Shown: piece by piece, positions 39,452-48,082 of the stretch
Layout of the letters: each line of letters opens with the position of its first letter
How positions within the stretch are numbered: position 1 is the stretch's first letter
DNA from: Myxococcus dinghuensis
Lineage (GTDB): Bacteria > Myxococcota > Myxococcia > Myxococcales > Myxococcaceae
DNA: 64,000 nucleotides
Direction: 5' to 3'
Assembly (NCBI RefSeq): GCF_024198235.1
Contig: NZ_JAKCFB010000002.1
Coordinates: 1-64,000, forward strand
Position numbers and translations under genes: made by a program
Notes under the pieces: generated by a model
Database searches by the model: none
What the model saw: only the letters and a program-made list of their open reading frames with translations
Told to the model about the DNA's origin: nothing

Positions 39452-40408
39452 TCACGACCGCTGTCGGAGTTGCTCGTGGCGCCAGTCCCGGGGCGTCATG
39501 CCATACGCCTTCTTGAAGGCACGACCGAAGTGCGTGAGGTCCACGAACCCCCAACCGAAGGCGATGTCCGCGATGCTCCGCGCGTCCATGTCCGGGTCCT
39601 CGAGCGCCTTGCGGCAGCGGGCCAGGCGACGCGAGAGGACCCAGCGCATGAAGCTCTCGCCCCCTTCCGCGAACAGCCCATGCAGGTAGCGCGTGGACAT
39701 GCGGAAATGGGCGGCGGCCGTCGCCGGGCTCAGCGAGGGCTCCGAGAGGTGACGCTCGACATGGACACGGAGGGCATGCCGCCGGGCCTCGCGCACGCTC
39801 GCGGCGTTCGTCTGGATATGGCGGCCCTGGGTATTGAAGGCCAACGCGAGGAGGTCGAGCAGATTGTCCGCGACAGAGCCGGCGACCGGTTCGGCGACCT
39901 GGTTCTCCGCGAAGGCGCGCAGGTAGGCACCGACCAAGGCACCGACGCCCTCCCGGGTGTGGAGCACGCTGCCCACCATCTCATCTGGACGTGAGAGCCG
40001 TGGCCGCAGCGTGGAATAGGGCGCCACGATGACGATGCGGCGGTAGTCCGCGTCGAACGAAATCTCTCCCGGCCGGGTCCCATCGAACAGCTCCACGTCG
40101 CCCGGATGGGAATTCCGCTCCTCCCGCCCCTGGCGCAGTCGGCAGACCCCCTCCACCTGCATGCAGAGGAAGTAGCACTCCCGGGGGGCGCGGGCGATCT
40201 CCGTCTCCCCCCGGTGGACGTGCTGGGCCGAGGAATGCAGATAGGTCACCCCCAACGGCCCGACTTCACGGTGGTCGAGCCGCCCGAAGAAGGGACTGGA
40301 TGCCTTCCGCTCCGTCCGCAGCCCCAGGAACACCTTGCTCGCCAATTCCTGCCAGTACTCGTGCCGCTCCTGCTCGGAGACCGCGTCCGTGGAGAAGACT
40401 GTGCGCAT
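39452..40408 (-). CDS. AraC-family transcriptional regulator
   Basis: 318 residues from ATG 40408 (MRTVFSTDAVSEQERHEYWQ), the usual start of this subfamily; ATG 40486 is an alternative. The first 190 residues are an AraC-binding-like domain (RECYFLCMQVEGVCRLRQGR). The C-terminus is a double helix-turn-helix (HFRMSTRYLHGLFAEGGESF and SIADIAFGWGFVDLTHFGRA followed by FKKAYGMTPRDWR). It lies upstream of the GH5 gene on the same strand and diverges from a small secreted protein gene; either may be its target. Confidence 0.9.
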   Translation of the reverse strand: MRTVFSTDAVSEQERHEYWQELASKVFLGLRTERKASSPFFGRLDHREVGPLGVTYLHSSAQHVHRGETEIARAPRECYFLCMQVEGVCRLRQGREERNSHPGDVELFDGTRPGEISFDADYRRIVIVAPYSTLRPRLSRPDEMVGSVLHTREGVGALVGAYLRAFAENQVAEPVAGSVADNLLDLLALAFNTQGRHIQTNAASVREARRHALRVHVERHLSEPSLSPATAAAHFRMSTRYLHGLFAEGGESFMRWVLSRRLARCRKALEDPDMDARSIADIAFGWGFVDLTHFGRAFKKAYGMTPRDWRHEQLRQRS

Positions 40409-40575
40409 GCGCCCGCCCCGGGTGAAGTGGCACACATCATCCACCCAATCCGACAACCCCTCCAGCGCCCTCGGCCGAATTCCCATGCACTGACAGCCGA
40501 GCCCCGCCCGGCCTCCCTCTCTACCTTCATCAGGCCGATGCCGATTCCGCTCGGTCCCTCTCAAGGAGAATGTTC

Positions 40576-41052
40576 GTGAAAGCGTTCCTCGCAGCGTTCG
40601 TGCTTTCGATGTCCGTCGCAACGCCTGCCCTGGCGCAGCAGGATGGTCCGTTCGCCAGCACCGCCGCCCTGGCCAGCTATTGGTCGACGCAGAGCACCGG
40701 CAGCGCCCTGACCCAGATCTACGTCAATGGCAAGCTGGTCTATCAGCGCAGCGGCTTCGGTCCGGCGTTCGTCAAGCAGTACTTCCAGTGCTACGACGGC
40801 TCCGGCATCAAGGCCGTGTGCAACAACATCTTCGACGGCTACCTGGACGTGGGCGGCGCGGTGGGCACGTTCAGCGGCGGGTTCACCGTCTACCTGGACG
40901 GCGCGCTGTATCGCTCCGGCAGCCCCTACTCCAGCGCCCACCTCAAGACCTGCTATGGCGACATGAGCTATTACGGCGCGGTGAAGTACTACATCGTCGC
41001 GAGCATCAACGGCGGCTTCAGCCCGCCCTATCCTGGCAACAGCTGCTTCTGA
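40576..41052 (+). CDS. Small secreted protein
   Basis: 158 residues. GTG 40576 is chosen because AAGGAGA is 7 nt upstream; ATG 40570 would be too close to it. A clear signal peptide (MKAFLAAFVLSMSVATPALA) is followed by an aromatic, Gly/Ser/Tyr-rich mature part with four Cys (QCYDG, AVCNN, KTCYG, NSCF). A product of this kind is probably disulfide-bonded and released to the periplasm or outside. No family recognised. It diverges from the AraC gene and ends at a strong hairpin. Confidence 0.75.
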   Translation: MKAFLAAFVLSMSVATPALAQQDGPFASTAALASYWSTQSTGSALTQIYVNGKLVYQRSGFGPAFVKQYFQCYDGSGIKAVCNNIFDGYLDVGGAVGTFSGGFTVYLDGALYRSGSPYSSAHLKTCYGDMSYYGAVKYYIVASINGGFSPPYPGNSCF

Positions 41053-41063
41053 CCCACCGTCAC

Positions 41064-41097
41064 GAGCCGCGCCCATGGCACCGAAGGGGCGCGGCTC
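41064..41097 (+). terminator. Hairpin terminator candidate
   Basis: Perfect 11-bp GC stem GAGCCGCGCCC/GGGCGCGGCTC with a 12-nt loop, starting 12 nt after the stop codon at 41052. No T-run, but the position and stem strength fit transcription termination in a high-GC genome. Confidence 0.55.
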
Positions 41098-41169
41098 CTG
41101 CCCCCAATCCAGGGCCGTTGGAGTAGGGTTCAGGGGTGAGCGGTCGGGCCGGCGAACCGCGAGGAAGCC

Positions 41170-41451
41170 ATGAGCGATTCTCCCCTGAAGCCCGGTGCTC
41201 CCGTCCCTGTCATCCCCGAGGAATCCACCGCCCCACCGGAGCGCCGCCGCCGGGGACGGGCGCTGCTGGCCGCCACCGCCGCGAGCGCGTCCTTCACGCT
41301 GGTGGCGTGCGAGCCCTACATGACGACCAACCCCGCGCCGTGCGTCTACGACGGTGGCCTGGTCGACGATGATTGCAACCCGGACAACGGCACGAACGAG
41401 ACCCCGAAGGAGGACGCGGGCACGGACGCCGGCCGCCCCTTGCTTCCTTGA
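41170..41451 (+). CDS. Small lipoprotein-like hypothetical protein
   Basis: 93 residues from ATG 41170 with GAGGAAG upstream. An unusually long N-region (30 residues ending in ERRRRGR) precedes a hydrophobic stretch and lipobox-like TLVACEP. The mature part is short and acidic (CVYDGGLVDDDCNPDNGTNE) with three Cys. The basic run could support Tat export. It lies 13 nt before the ferritin-like gene, so the two form an operon. No family recognised. Confidence 0.65.
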   Translation: MSDSPLKPGAPVPVIPEESTAPPERRRRGRALLAATAASASFTLVACEPYMTTNPAPCVYDGGLVDDDCNPDNGTNETPKEDAGTDAGRPLLP

Positions 41452-41464
41452 AGGAGCATCCGCC

Positions 41465-42286
41465 ATGACCACCGAACTCTTCGAGCTGGACCTGACGGAC
41501 GGCGCCGCACTGACCCTGCACGAGCGGGCGTCGGGCCACGTCGCCGAGCGCTACCCATGGGGCTCGCTGGAGCCGTCGCGCTACCCGGCGGCGCTGGTGG
41601 AGCGGGCCCGGTACTCGTGGACGCTCCGGGCGCTCAACGAGTTCGGCAGCGCGACGGTGATGGGGCAGTTGGTGCAGGTCATGGGGCAGGCGCGTGTACC
41701 CCTGGACCTGTGGAGCCTGGCGGCGCGCTTCCCGGCGGAGGAGATCCACCACGTGGAGCTCTGCGCGCGGATGGCAATGCGACTGGGGGGCGGCACGCGG
41801 CTGTCCTACGAGCCCGGGGCCTTCACCGTGGCGTTCGACCCGTCGCTCACCTTCCTCCAGCGCGCCAGCGAGCTCGTCGTGCGGGTGTGCTGCGTGGGGG
41901 AGACGCTGTCCTTCGCGCTGTTGTCGGGATGTCTTCGCGCGACGTCCCACCCGCTGACGCGCGCGGTGCTCACGACGCTCGTCCAGGAGGAGGCCCTGCA
42001 CGGGCGGCTGGGCTTCCTGTATCTGGATTGGATCGCCCCGGACCTGGACGCCGTGGAGAAGGAGCGGCTGGGGCGCGTCGCGCGCGAGGCCCTGGATGCC
42101 CAGACGCCCTTCTGGGAGAAGCTTCGCAGCACCACGAAGGACGGTGTCACCAGCGAGGGCTTCCTGCTCGAGCACGTGACGGAGCTGGGGTGGATGGAGT
42201 CCCGTGACTACGTCACGGTGAGCCAGGAGACGGCGGAGACGCAGGTGCGCGCGCCCCTCCTGCGCCACGGCATCCGCGTCCCCTGA
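41465..42286 (+). CDS. Ferritin-like diiron protein
   Basis: 273 residues from ATG 41465 with AAGGAG at good spacing. Four helices carry a complete diiron ligand set: Glu59 (RALNEFGS), Glu93 and His96 (AEEIHHVE), Glu146 (CVGETLSF), Glu176 and His179 (QEEALHGR). This is the E...ExxH...E...ExxH pattern of the ferritin/rubrerythrin/ribonucleotide reductase superfamily. Length and motif spacing differ from bacterioferritin and from fatty-acid desaturases, so the substrate is unknown. Co-transcribed with the small lipoprotein gene upstream. Confidence 0.75.
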   Translation: MTTELFELDLTDGAALTLHERASGHVAERYPWGSLEPSRYPAALVERARYSWTLRALNEFGSATVMGQLVQVMGQARVPLDLWSLAARFPAEEIHHVELCARMAMRLGGGTRLSYEPGAFTVAFDPSLTFLQRASELVVRVCCVGETLSFALLSGCLRATSHPLTRAVLTTLVQEEALHGRLGFLYLDWIAPDLDAVEKERLGRVAREALDAQTPFWEKLRSTTKDGVTSEGFLLEHVTELGWMESRDYVTVSQETAETQVRAPLLRHGIRVP

Positions 42287-42394
42287 CGTTGCCCGTCCCG
42301 GGCCTCATGCCATAGCGTCCTACGATGGACGCCCCTGGGGTGCCTGACGCGTCGCCCCGAGGATTGCGCCCCAAGCCCGCACGGGAGAGGCCTC

Positions 42395-43333
42395 ATGGGA
42401 CATGACTTTCGAATTGGTGGTGCCGGTCGAAGGCCGCAGAGCACCAACGTGACGCAGCAGGGCTCGACCTCGAGCGCCCCCGTGCAGGAGCAGCGTCAGG
42501 TACAGCCGGAGCCCCAGGTGCAGCGGGACACCCAGGTGCCCTCGAACCACGCCTCCGAGTTCTCGACCACCGCCGCACCGCCCCTTCCGACGGCCTCGGG
42601 GCCGCATGTGCCGATTCCCACCCGGCACGGCACGCTGGGCTACTCCCGGGCGGGGACGGCTCGGACCTCCGTCGACGCGCCGACGAACGTGTCGGAGGTC
42701 TCCTCCAACCGGCCCGCCTTGACGCTCGCGGACCTGCGTCCCGGTGACGTGCTCCTCAAGGTGGGCGTGCAGAGCGGCACCCAGAAGGTCATCAAGTTCG
42801 GACAATCGCTCCAGGGGATGAGCGGTTCGCAGGGGACCAGTGAGACCGTGCACGCCGCCATCTACAAGGGCGACGGGAACCTCCTGGAAGCGACGGGGAC
42901 GGGCCTGTCCGAGGCCGCCGTCGAGACAGGTTGCACCTGGCACATCTACCGGTTCAACAACGAGACGGTCGCGAAGAACGCGGTGCACATGGCCGAACAC
43001 CACACGGCCATGCGCCAGAACGGCGTGGTCGAAGGCTACGGCGACTATGCGACGGCAGGGGCCGCACTCTCCGTCCTCCGGGGGCAGGGAAAGTCCGACA
43101 CCGCCAAGTTCTGGAACGGCGACCAGAAGTCCTACAGCGAGCAGGAGAAGAAGGACTTCTTCTGCTCGCAGTTCGTCATCCGGAGCTACGGGGAGGCGGC
43201 GAAGCTCGAACCGGAGGGGCAGCCCGTCATCCCCATGGATGGACATACCCACAGCAGCCCCCGGATGCTGGAGCACATGCTCGAGAAGGACTCCGCGCAG
43301 TGGAGATGCGTGGGGAGCCTCCGGCTCGACTGA
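42395..43333 (+). CDS. Permuted papain-fold (YiiX/YebB-like) protein with disordered N-terminus
   Basis: 312 residues from ATG 42395 with GGGAGAGG upstream. The first 100 residues are Gln/Pro/Ser/Thr-rich and probably disordered (VQEQRQVQPEPQVQRDTQVP). The second part has the order of circularly permuted NlpC/P60 enzymes: LRPGDVLLKVG, then His153 in ETVHAAIY, then Cys257 in KDFFCSQFVIRSYGEA. Such enzymes act as amidases, peptidases or acyltransferases on peptides or lipids. No signal peptide, so it is cytoplasmic or exported by a specialised route. An effector role is possible but only inferred. Confidence 0.75.
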   Translation: MGHDFRIGGAGRRPQSTNVTQQGSTSSAPVQEQRQVQPEPQVQRDTQVPSNHASEFSTTAAPPLPTASGPHVPIPTRHGTLGYSRAGTARTSVDAPTNVSEVSSNRPALTLADLRPGDVLLKVGVQSGTQKVIKFGQSLQGMSGSQGTSETVHAAIYKGDGNLLEATGTGLSEAAVETGCTWHIYRFNNETVAKNAVHMAEHHTAMRQNGVVEGYGDYATAGAALSVLRGQGKSDTAKFWNGDQKSYSEQEKKDFFCSQFVIRSYGEAAKLEPEGQPVIPMDGHTHSSPRMLEHMLEKDSAQWRCVGSLRLD

Positions 43334-43384
43334 GCGCGCCACCCGCGAACGGACGACCCGGTGGGCCTGGGAGTGGCCGTGCGC

Positions 43385-45181
43385 TCAGCGCGCCAGCCCA
43401 GGCTCACTTGCGTGTTCGGGCCCCGGACGAGCCCCGAGTCTCTCCGCGCGCAGACGACGCAGGCGACGGTTGCTGAACGTCACGCCGTCGACTCCGCCGG
43501 AGGCCGCCCGCGTGAAGGTGACCGTGCCGAGCGAGCCGATGAAGCGGTCTCCACCGAGGGCGTCCAGCACGACCTCGTCCCGGCGTGGCCAGCGTATCGC
43601 CAGCCTGCCGTCCGCGACGCGCACGGTGTAGGTCATGTCGACCTCGTCGCTGCGATACTGCCCGGCGAACGAGGCCAATCCAGAGACCGTGGGCAGGGGC
43701 TCGGCCACACGGATGAACTTCCGCGTCGTCGGCCAGAAGTCCTGGATGCTCAGCTCGCGCGGGGCACGGGCCGTGGGCGCCGAGAAGCGCCACACGTGTG
43801 TCGACTCTCCCGGCCGGAACGCGCCCTGGCCCATGGGGACGAACGCCGTGGGCACGCCGACCTGGCGCAGCGCCCCATCCTTGACCTCCAGCCGCACCAC
43901 CTCGTCCGTCCAGGGACTCCAGTAGTCGCCAGCCAGGGCGGCCAGCTCCGCCTCCGGCAGCGCGACGGCGGGCGGTATCACGTCCTTCAGGAGGTCACCC
44001 AGATACACCTCGGCCACCTTCCGTGTGAGGTCCGAGACCGGAATCGTCGCGCCATTGCACAGCGCGACGATGGCCAGCCGCTGGTCCGGGAAGAGGATGA
44101 CGTCCGTGCGGTAGCCGCCGCCCATGCCGTCGTGGCCCACCATGCGCAGGCCGCGATAGTCCGCCAGGTGCAGGCCACCGCCATAGCCGATGGGCGTGCC
44201 ATCGTTCAGCCTGCCGGACGTCTGCAGTGACGTGCTCAACGCCCGTCCGCCGACACGCGCGTCGAGCAGGTTCTGCTCCCACTTCAACAGGTCACCCACG
44301 GTGGTGAACAGGTTGGTCGAACCGTAATGGTCGGTGTTGAGGATGCTGACTCGCCAGCCTCCGCCGTCGCGGGGGCTGTACCCCGATGCGCGCCGCGGCA
44401 CGAGCTCGGTGTGGTCGTCGTGGAAATGGGTATCCGCCATGCCGAGCGGCTTGAAGAGCCGCTCGTCGGTGAACCCCCTCAGCGACTTTCCGGACACGCG
44501 CCGGACAATCACCGCCAGCAGCGTGTACGGGGCATTCCCATACACGACCTCCGTGCCCGGCGCGAAGTTCACACCCCGCTGCCGGGTCAACGCCCAGAGG
44601 ATGTCCGCTTCGGTGTACACGTCATCACCGCGCCAGCCGGCCAGGTTCAGCAACTGGCCCTCTTCGCGCAGACCGCTGGTGTGGTGGAGCAGGTGCGCGA
44701 GGGTGATGGTCTTTCCGTAGGCGGGGAGCTCCGGCAGGTATTTTCGGATGTCGTCGCTCAGTGACAACCTTCCCTCCTGAGCCAGCAGCCCGATCGCGGA
44801 TGCGGTGAACTGCTTGGAGATGGAAGCGACCTGGAAGTTCGACTGCGGCGTGATGGGGACGTCGTGCTCCAGGTTCGACATGCCGTAGCCGCGCACGTAG
44901 TCCAGCACATCGTCACGCGAGATTCCCACGGCACAGCCGGGCGTGGTCTTTCCGCTCCACGGCGCGAAGATGGCGTCGACTTGCTGGTGGCGCTCGCGGC
45001 GCAGGGCGTCGTCCACCTGCGCTCGGCTGGCCTCTGGCGGCGAGGCCAGGACGGCGACCGTGTCGCCACCTCGGGAGAGCGAGGCCCTGTCGGAGTCGGC
45101 GCCTTCGCCCGCGGCGGCGACGGCGGGAGCAAAGGCCAGACGAAGGACCAGGAACGACGGCACGACCAACTTGCGCGGCAT
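43385..45181 (-). CDS. Beta-lactamase-fold serine hydrolase, exported
   Basis: 598 residues from ATG 45181 (MPRKLVVPSF...), with a signal peptide ending near AVAAAGEG. The class C beta-lactamase/esterase core has Ser120 and Lys123 in SISK, Tyr214 and Asn216 in YGN, and a late HDG motif (MVGHDGMGGGYRTD). After residue about 410 a beta-rich C-terminal domain (ALAGDYWSPWTDEVVRLEVK, ... LASFAGQYRSDEVDMTYTVR) carries two lipocalin-like repeats common in such peptidases. Likely substrates are D-amino-acid peptides or esters in the periplasm. Monocistronic, convergent with the papain-fold gene. Confidence 0.88.
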   Translation of the reverse strand: MPRKLVVPSFLVLRLAFAPAVAAAGEGADSDRASLSRGGDTVAVLASPPEASRAQVDDALRRERHQQVDAIFAPWSGKTTPGCAVGISRDDVLDYVRGYGMSNLEHDVPITPQSNFQVASISKQFTASAIGLLAQEGRLSLSDDIRKYLPELPAYGKTITLAHLLHHTSGLREEGQLLNLAGWRGDDVYTEADILWALTRQRGVNFAPGTEVVYGNAPYTLLAVIVRRVSGKSLRGFTDERLFKPLGMADTHFHDDHTELVPRRASGYSPRDGGGWRVSILNTDHYGSTNLFTTVGDLLKWEQNLLDARVGGRALSTSLQTSGRLNDGTPIGYGGGLHLADYRGLRMVGHDGMGGGYRTDVILFPDQRLAIVALCNGATIPVSDLTRKVAEVYLGDLLKDVIPPAVALPEAELAALAGDYWSPWTDEVVRLEVKDGALRQVGVPTAFVPMGQGAFRPGESTHVWRFSAPTARAPRELSIQDFWPTTRKFIRVAEPLPTVSGLASFAGQYRSDEVDMTYTVRVADGRLAIRWPRRDEVVLDALGGDRFIGSLGTVTFTRAASGGVDGVTFSNRRLRRLRAERLGARPGPEHASEPGLAR

Positions 45182-45448
45182 GGGCGCGGCCTCGTGGCAA
45201 AGGGGTGCGCGAGGCACGATGCCCGCACAGGCCCCGCGCGGTAGGAACGTTCAGCCAGAGGAGACGGGCGTGCGGCGAACAGGCACCTCCGTGCGGTGAA
45301 CGGGCCACACGCCCGGTGGGCACTCGAAGCCGGCAGCCCGAGTCATGCGCGAGGAGCCCTCGGAACAGCGACCTGTCCCCACCACGGGGCCGGTCTCGTC
45401 GTCCCGTTTGCCGCGCACCACCCTGCCCGGCTGCGCTGCCTGTACCTC

Positions 45449-45474
45449 GAGGCCCTCTCGTCATGAGAGGCCTC
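45449..45474. repeat. Inverted repeat in the gap before the TetR gene
   Basis: GAGGCCCTCTC and GAGAGGCCTC around GTCAT: a 10-bp stem with one bulge, in the 470-bp gap (45182-45651) between the beta-lactamase-fold gene and the TetR gene. No gene was recognised in that gap. Confidence 0.4.
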
Positions 45475-45497
45475 TGCCCGAGGGGTGGCGGAGGGAC

Positions 45498-45518
45498 GTT
45501 CGCGAGCCACTCGCGAAC
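45498..45518. repeat. Perfect 9-bp inverted repeat GTTCGCGAG-CCA-CTCGCGAAC
   Basis: Perfect dyad with a 3-nt centre, flanked by CGGAGG on the left and CCTCCG on the right, which could extend the stem with a bulge. It lies 134 bp upstream of the TetR start. A strong candidate for a DNA-binding site or a stable hairpin. Confidence 0.5.
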
Positions 45519-45651
45519 CTCCGTGGACGCCAGAGCCAACCTGGGCGAGACCTTGGTCTCGGAGCGGAGGGACGGCAAGGTCGGGGCCAGGAAGCTCGGC
45601 GAAGGCCAGCCCCCAGCAGCCCGCCGTCAGGACGTGATAGGTACGGTGGCC

Positions 45652-46233
45652 GTGCCCCGGCCCAAGCTGCACAGCGACGAAGCCGTCCTCGACGCCGCCA
45701 TGGGTGTGCTGCTGCGGAGCGGACCGGCGAGCTTCACCTTGAACGACGTGGCCGTCGCGCTGGGGATGTCCCGCGCCGCGCTCATCCAGCGCTTCAAGAA
45801 CAAGGACACCCTCTACCTCCGACTGATGGAGCGCTCCGGTGAGCAGCGGCGTGACTACCTCGCGACCTTCCCCGTGGAGGTCGGCCCGCGAGGCGTGTGG
45901 CGCTTCATCACGGACATCGTCGCGGGGATGGGCACGGGCGAAGGGCTCGAGAGCTACCTGCTCCTCGCCTGGGAGGACCTGCGGGACGTCTCGTTGAGGC
46001 GCATGGCGCTCGAGCGCAACCTCATGGTCCGGGAGGCCATCGCCGCGCGGCTGCCTCGCGACCTGGCCTCCCGTGAGGAGGTGGCCGCCGTTCTCCAGGA
46101 CGTCATCGCCGGCGCGACGATGCAGTGGCTGGTGGAGCGGAAACCCTCACTCACCCGCTACGTGCTGGAGCGCGTGCGCAGGGTGCTCCGCCTGCTGTTC
46201 CCCCAGGAAGCCTTCGACCTCCCGAAGGCCTGA
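45652..46233 (+). CDS. TetR/AcrR-family transcriptional regulator
   Basis: 193 residues from GTG 45652 (MPRPKLHSDEAVLDAAMGVL); GTG 45646 is an alternative two codons upstream. The N-terminal helix-turn-helix is clear (FTLNDVAVALGMSRAALIQR then FKNKDTLYLRLM). The C-terminal helical domain would bind a small ligand. It lies 93 bp upstream of an alpha/beta hydrolase gene on the same strand, with a palindromic site between them, so it probably represses that gene. Confidence 0.88.
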   Translation: MPRPKLHSDEAVLDAAMGVLLRSGPASFTLNDVAVALGMSRAALIQRFKNKDTLYLRLMERSGEQRRDYLATFPVEVGPRGVWRFITDIVAGMGTGEGLESYLLLAWEDLRDVSLRRMALERNLMVREAIAARLPRDLASREEVAAVLQDVIAGATMQWLVERKPSLTRYVLERVRRVLRLLFPQEAFDLPKA

Positions 46234-46284
46234 GCCCGGGCCTCCAGCCATCCGGAGACAGCTCGCCTCCTTCAGGGCTTGTTT

Positions 46285-46304
46285 ATAACCAACGCGTCGG
46301 TTAT
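46285..46304. promoter_or_regulatory. Palindromic operator before the alpha/beta hydrolase gene
   Basis: ATAACC-AACGCGTC-GGTTAT: a 20-bp dyad, perfect except one pair, with a central ACGCGT. It overlaps a TATAAC sequence (46284-46289) that could be the -10 element and ends 22 nt before the start codon. Typical length and placement for a TetR-family operator; the TetR gene directly upstream is the likely partner. Confidence 0.65.
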
Positions 46305-46326
46305 CAATTCTGAAAGAGGAGCCTGC

Positions 46327-47178
46327 ATGACCGAGCGAATGATCGAAACCCGTGGCATCCGCCTGTGTACCGAGTCCTTCGGCGCGCCGAGCGACCCGCC
46401 CATCCTCCTGGTCATGGGGGCCGTCTCGTCGATGAAGTGGTGGCCGGACCCGCTGGTGGAGCGGCTCGTGGGCGCGGGGCGGTTCGTCATCCGCTACGAC
46501 CACCGGGACACGGGCCGTTCGACGACGCAGCCCCCCGGCCCTCCTCGTTACACCGTGGATGACATGGCCGACGACGTCATCGCCGTGCTGGATGGCTACG
46601 GGCTGCCACGCGCCCATCTGGTGGGCATGTCCCTGGGCGGCATGTTGTCGCAGATCGTCGCGCTGAAGGCCCCGGAGCGGGTGTGCTCGCTCACGCTCAT
46701 CGCCGCGCAGTTCCTCGGGGACCTGGGCTTCGAGCCTCCACCGCTCTCTCCGGCGCTGCTCGCGCACTTCGCGACGATGGCCACGCTGGACTGGCGCCAC
46801 GAACCGGCCGTGCTCGACTTCATGGTGGAGGCCGGGCGGCTCAACTCCAGCGAGCGCAGGCCCTACGACACGGACCTGGCCCGCCGAGTGGCGGCGGGGG
46901 AGTTCCGACGCTCGCACTGCATCCAGAGCATGATGAACCACGCGTCCCTCACGGGAGGCGAGCGCTGGTACCACCGCACCCATGAGCTCCGGCCGCCCCT
47001 CCTCGTCATCCACGGCGCGCTGGACCCCGTCGTCCCCCATGTCCACGGCGCCGCCTTGGGTCGGACCGTGCCGGGCGCGCGACTGGTGACGCTCGAGGAC
47101 GCGGGACACGAGCTGCACGAGGCGGACTGGCCTGTCATCGCCGAGGCCATCCTCGCCCATACGCGCGCCCCCGCGTGA
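46327..47178 (+). CDS. Alpha/beta-fold hydrolase
   Basis: 283 residues from ATG 46327 with GAGGAG upstream. The fold is shown by PPILLVMGAVSSMKWW (oxyanion region), the nucleophile elbow LVGMSLGGML (Ser in GMSLGG), an Asp in HGALDPVVP and the catalytic His in DAGHELHEADW. The family includes haloperoxidase-like and ester or lactone hydrolases; substrate unknown. Probably controlled by the TetR regulator upstream through the palindrome at 46285-46304, so it may act on the regulator's ligand. Confidence 0.88.
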   Translation: MTERMIETRGIRLCTESFGAPSDPPILLVMGAVSSMKWWPDPLVERLVGAGRFVIRYDHRDTGRSTTQPPGPPRYTVDDMADDVIAVLDGYGLPRAHLVGMSLGGMLSQIVALKAPERVCSLTLIAAQFLGDLGFEPPPLSPALLAHFATMATLDWRHEPAVLDFMVEAGRLNSSERRPYDTDLARRVAAGEFRRSHCIQSMMNHASLTGGERWYHRTHELRPPLLVIHGALDPVVPHVHGAALGRTVPGARLVTLEDAGHELHEADWPVIAEAILAHTRAPA

Positions 47179-47506
47179 TGGCGGAGCGGCACGTCCTTCA
47201 TCGGCCCGCCGTCGATGCTCACGTAGGCGTCACCCGAAGTGGAGACACGGGCCTCGCCTGAATGGGCACATCACCCGCGCTCCATTCATCAACGACACCC
47301 CACCCCTCGCGGAGGAATCCGGAGGCCCGCTTGACCGGGCCCGGCGATACGAGTCGCAGCGCCACGAGCGATTCAGGCCTGAGCTGGGCCATCACCGAGA
47401 CGAGTCCGAACGTCGTCGCATTACGGCCACGCCGCGAATCCCGAACGCGCAACGGGATGGTGACGGCAGGCCCTCAGGCGCAGCGCACCCATGGCGAGAA
47501 GCCACC
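47179..47506. other. Gap between convergent genes, no assured gene
   Basis: 328 bp between the alpha/beta hydrolase and methyltransferase genes. A minus-strand frame (47219-47452) reads SVMAQLRPESLVALRLVSPG and SGFLREGWGVVDEWSAGDVP. This looks protein-like but has only a TTG start, no ribosome site and no recognised family. It may be a gene remnant. Confidence 0.3.
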
Positions 47507-48082
47507 TCACCCTGTCTTGCGCGACAGGAAATGGAGGTTCCCGCCCGGGTCCGTGTGCGTCGCTTCCAGCGCGAGCCCCTGCGCGACCAACAGGTCGCGA
47601 TACCCGTCGACGCTGTACGAATGATAGCGGAAGGGCACGCCATCCATCGGCGCGCCGTCGATGGAGCCGTGCGTGTCGCCCGAGGTGAAGAGGAAGGCAG
47701 CGCCAGGCTTCAAGGCCCCCGCGATGTTGGCGATCGCCTGCGCCTGCTCATCGTGGCGAAGATGGAAGAGGACGCCCCAGGCGATCGCCGCGTCGAACGT
47801 CCGCGACGGAAGCTCACACGACTGGATGGGCGCGCGGAGGACCGGCACGTGGGGGAGGTTCGCTTGAAATCGCGCGAGCAGCTCGCGAGAGCTGTCCACA
47901 CCCAGCACCTGGCAGCCGTGCTCCACCAACACCCGCGTCAGCGGCAGCCCCGTGCCACAACCGGCATCCAACACCCGGGCGCCAGCCGGAAGCGAGGCCG
48001 CGAGCGCCGTCACTTCCGGGACGCCCATCCGGCCCGTGCGGTGGGAGGCATACCAGTCCGCGATCAAATCGTACTCGTGCAC
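47507..48082 (-). CDS. Class I SAM-dependent methyltransferase
   Basis: 191 residues, GTG start at 48082 with GGAGGAGG 8 nt upstream. SAM-binding motif I is LDAGCGTGLP at 38-47, followed by an acidic strand end (VLGVDSSREL) and a later FDAAIAWGVLFHL. The fold is of the ubiE/Methyltransf_11 type acting on small molecules. The C-terminus YHSYSVDGYRDLLVAQGLAL resembles family members that modify thiols or small metabolites. Substrate unknown. It diverges from the monooxygenase gene with 173 bp between. Confidence 0.85.
   Translation of the reverse strand: MHEYDLIADWYASHRTGRMGVPEVTALAASLPAGARVLDAGCGTGLPLTRVLVEHGCQVLGVDSSRELLARFQANLPHVPVLRAPIQSCELPSRTFDAAIAWGVLFHLRHDEQAQAIANIAGALKPGAAFLFTSGDTHGSIDGAPMDGVPFRYHSYSVDGYRDLLVAQGLALEATHTDPGGNLHFLSRKTG

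Noticed and set aside
41170..41451. The 93-residue gene as a RiPP precursor modified by the ferritin-like protein
   Set aside because: There is no leader/core pattern and a lipobox explains the hydrophobic stretch; kept only as a co-transcribed small protein.
47219..47452. Possible small minus-strand gene
   Set aside because: Protein-like in places but with only a TTG start, no ribosome site and no known family; left as a possible remnant.
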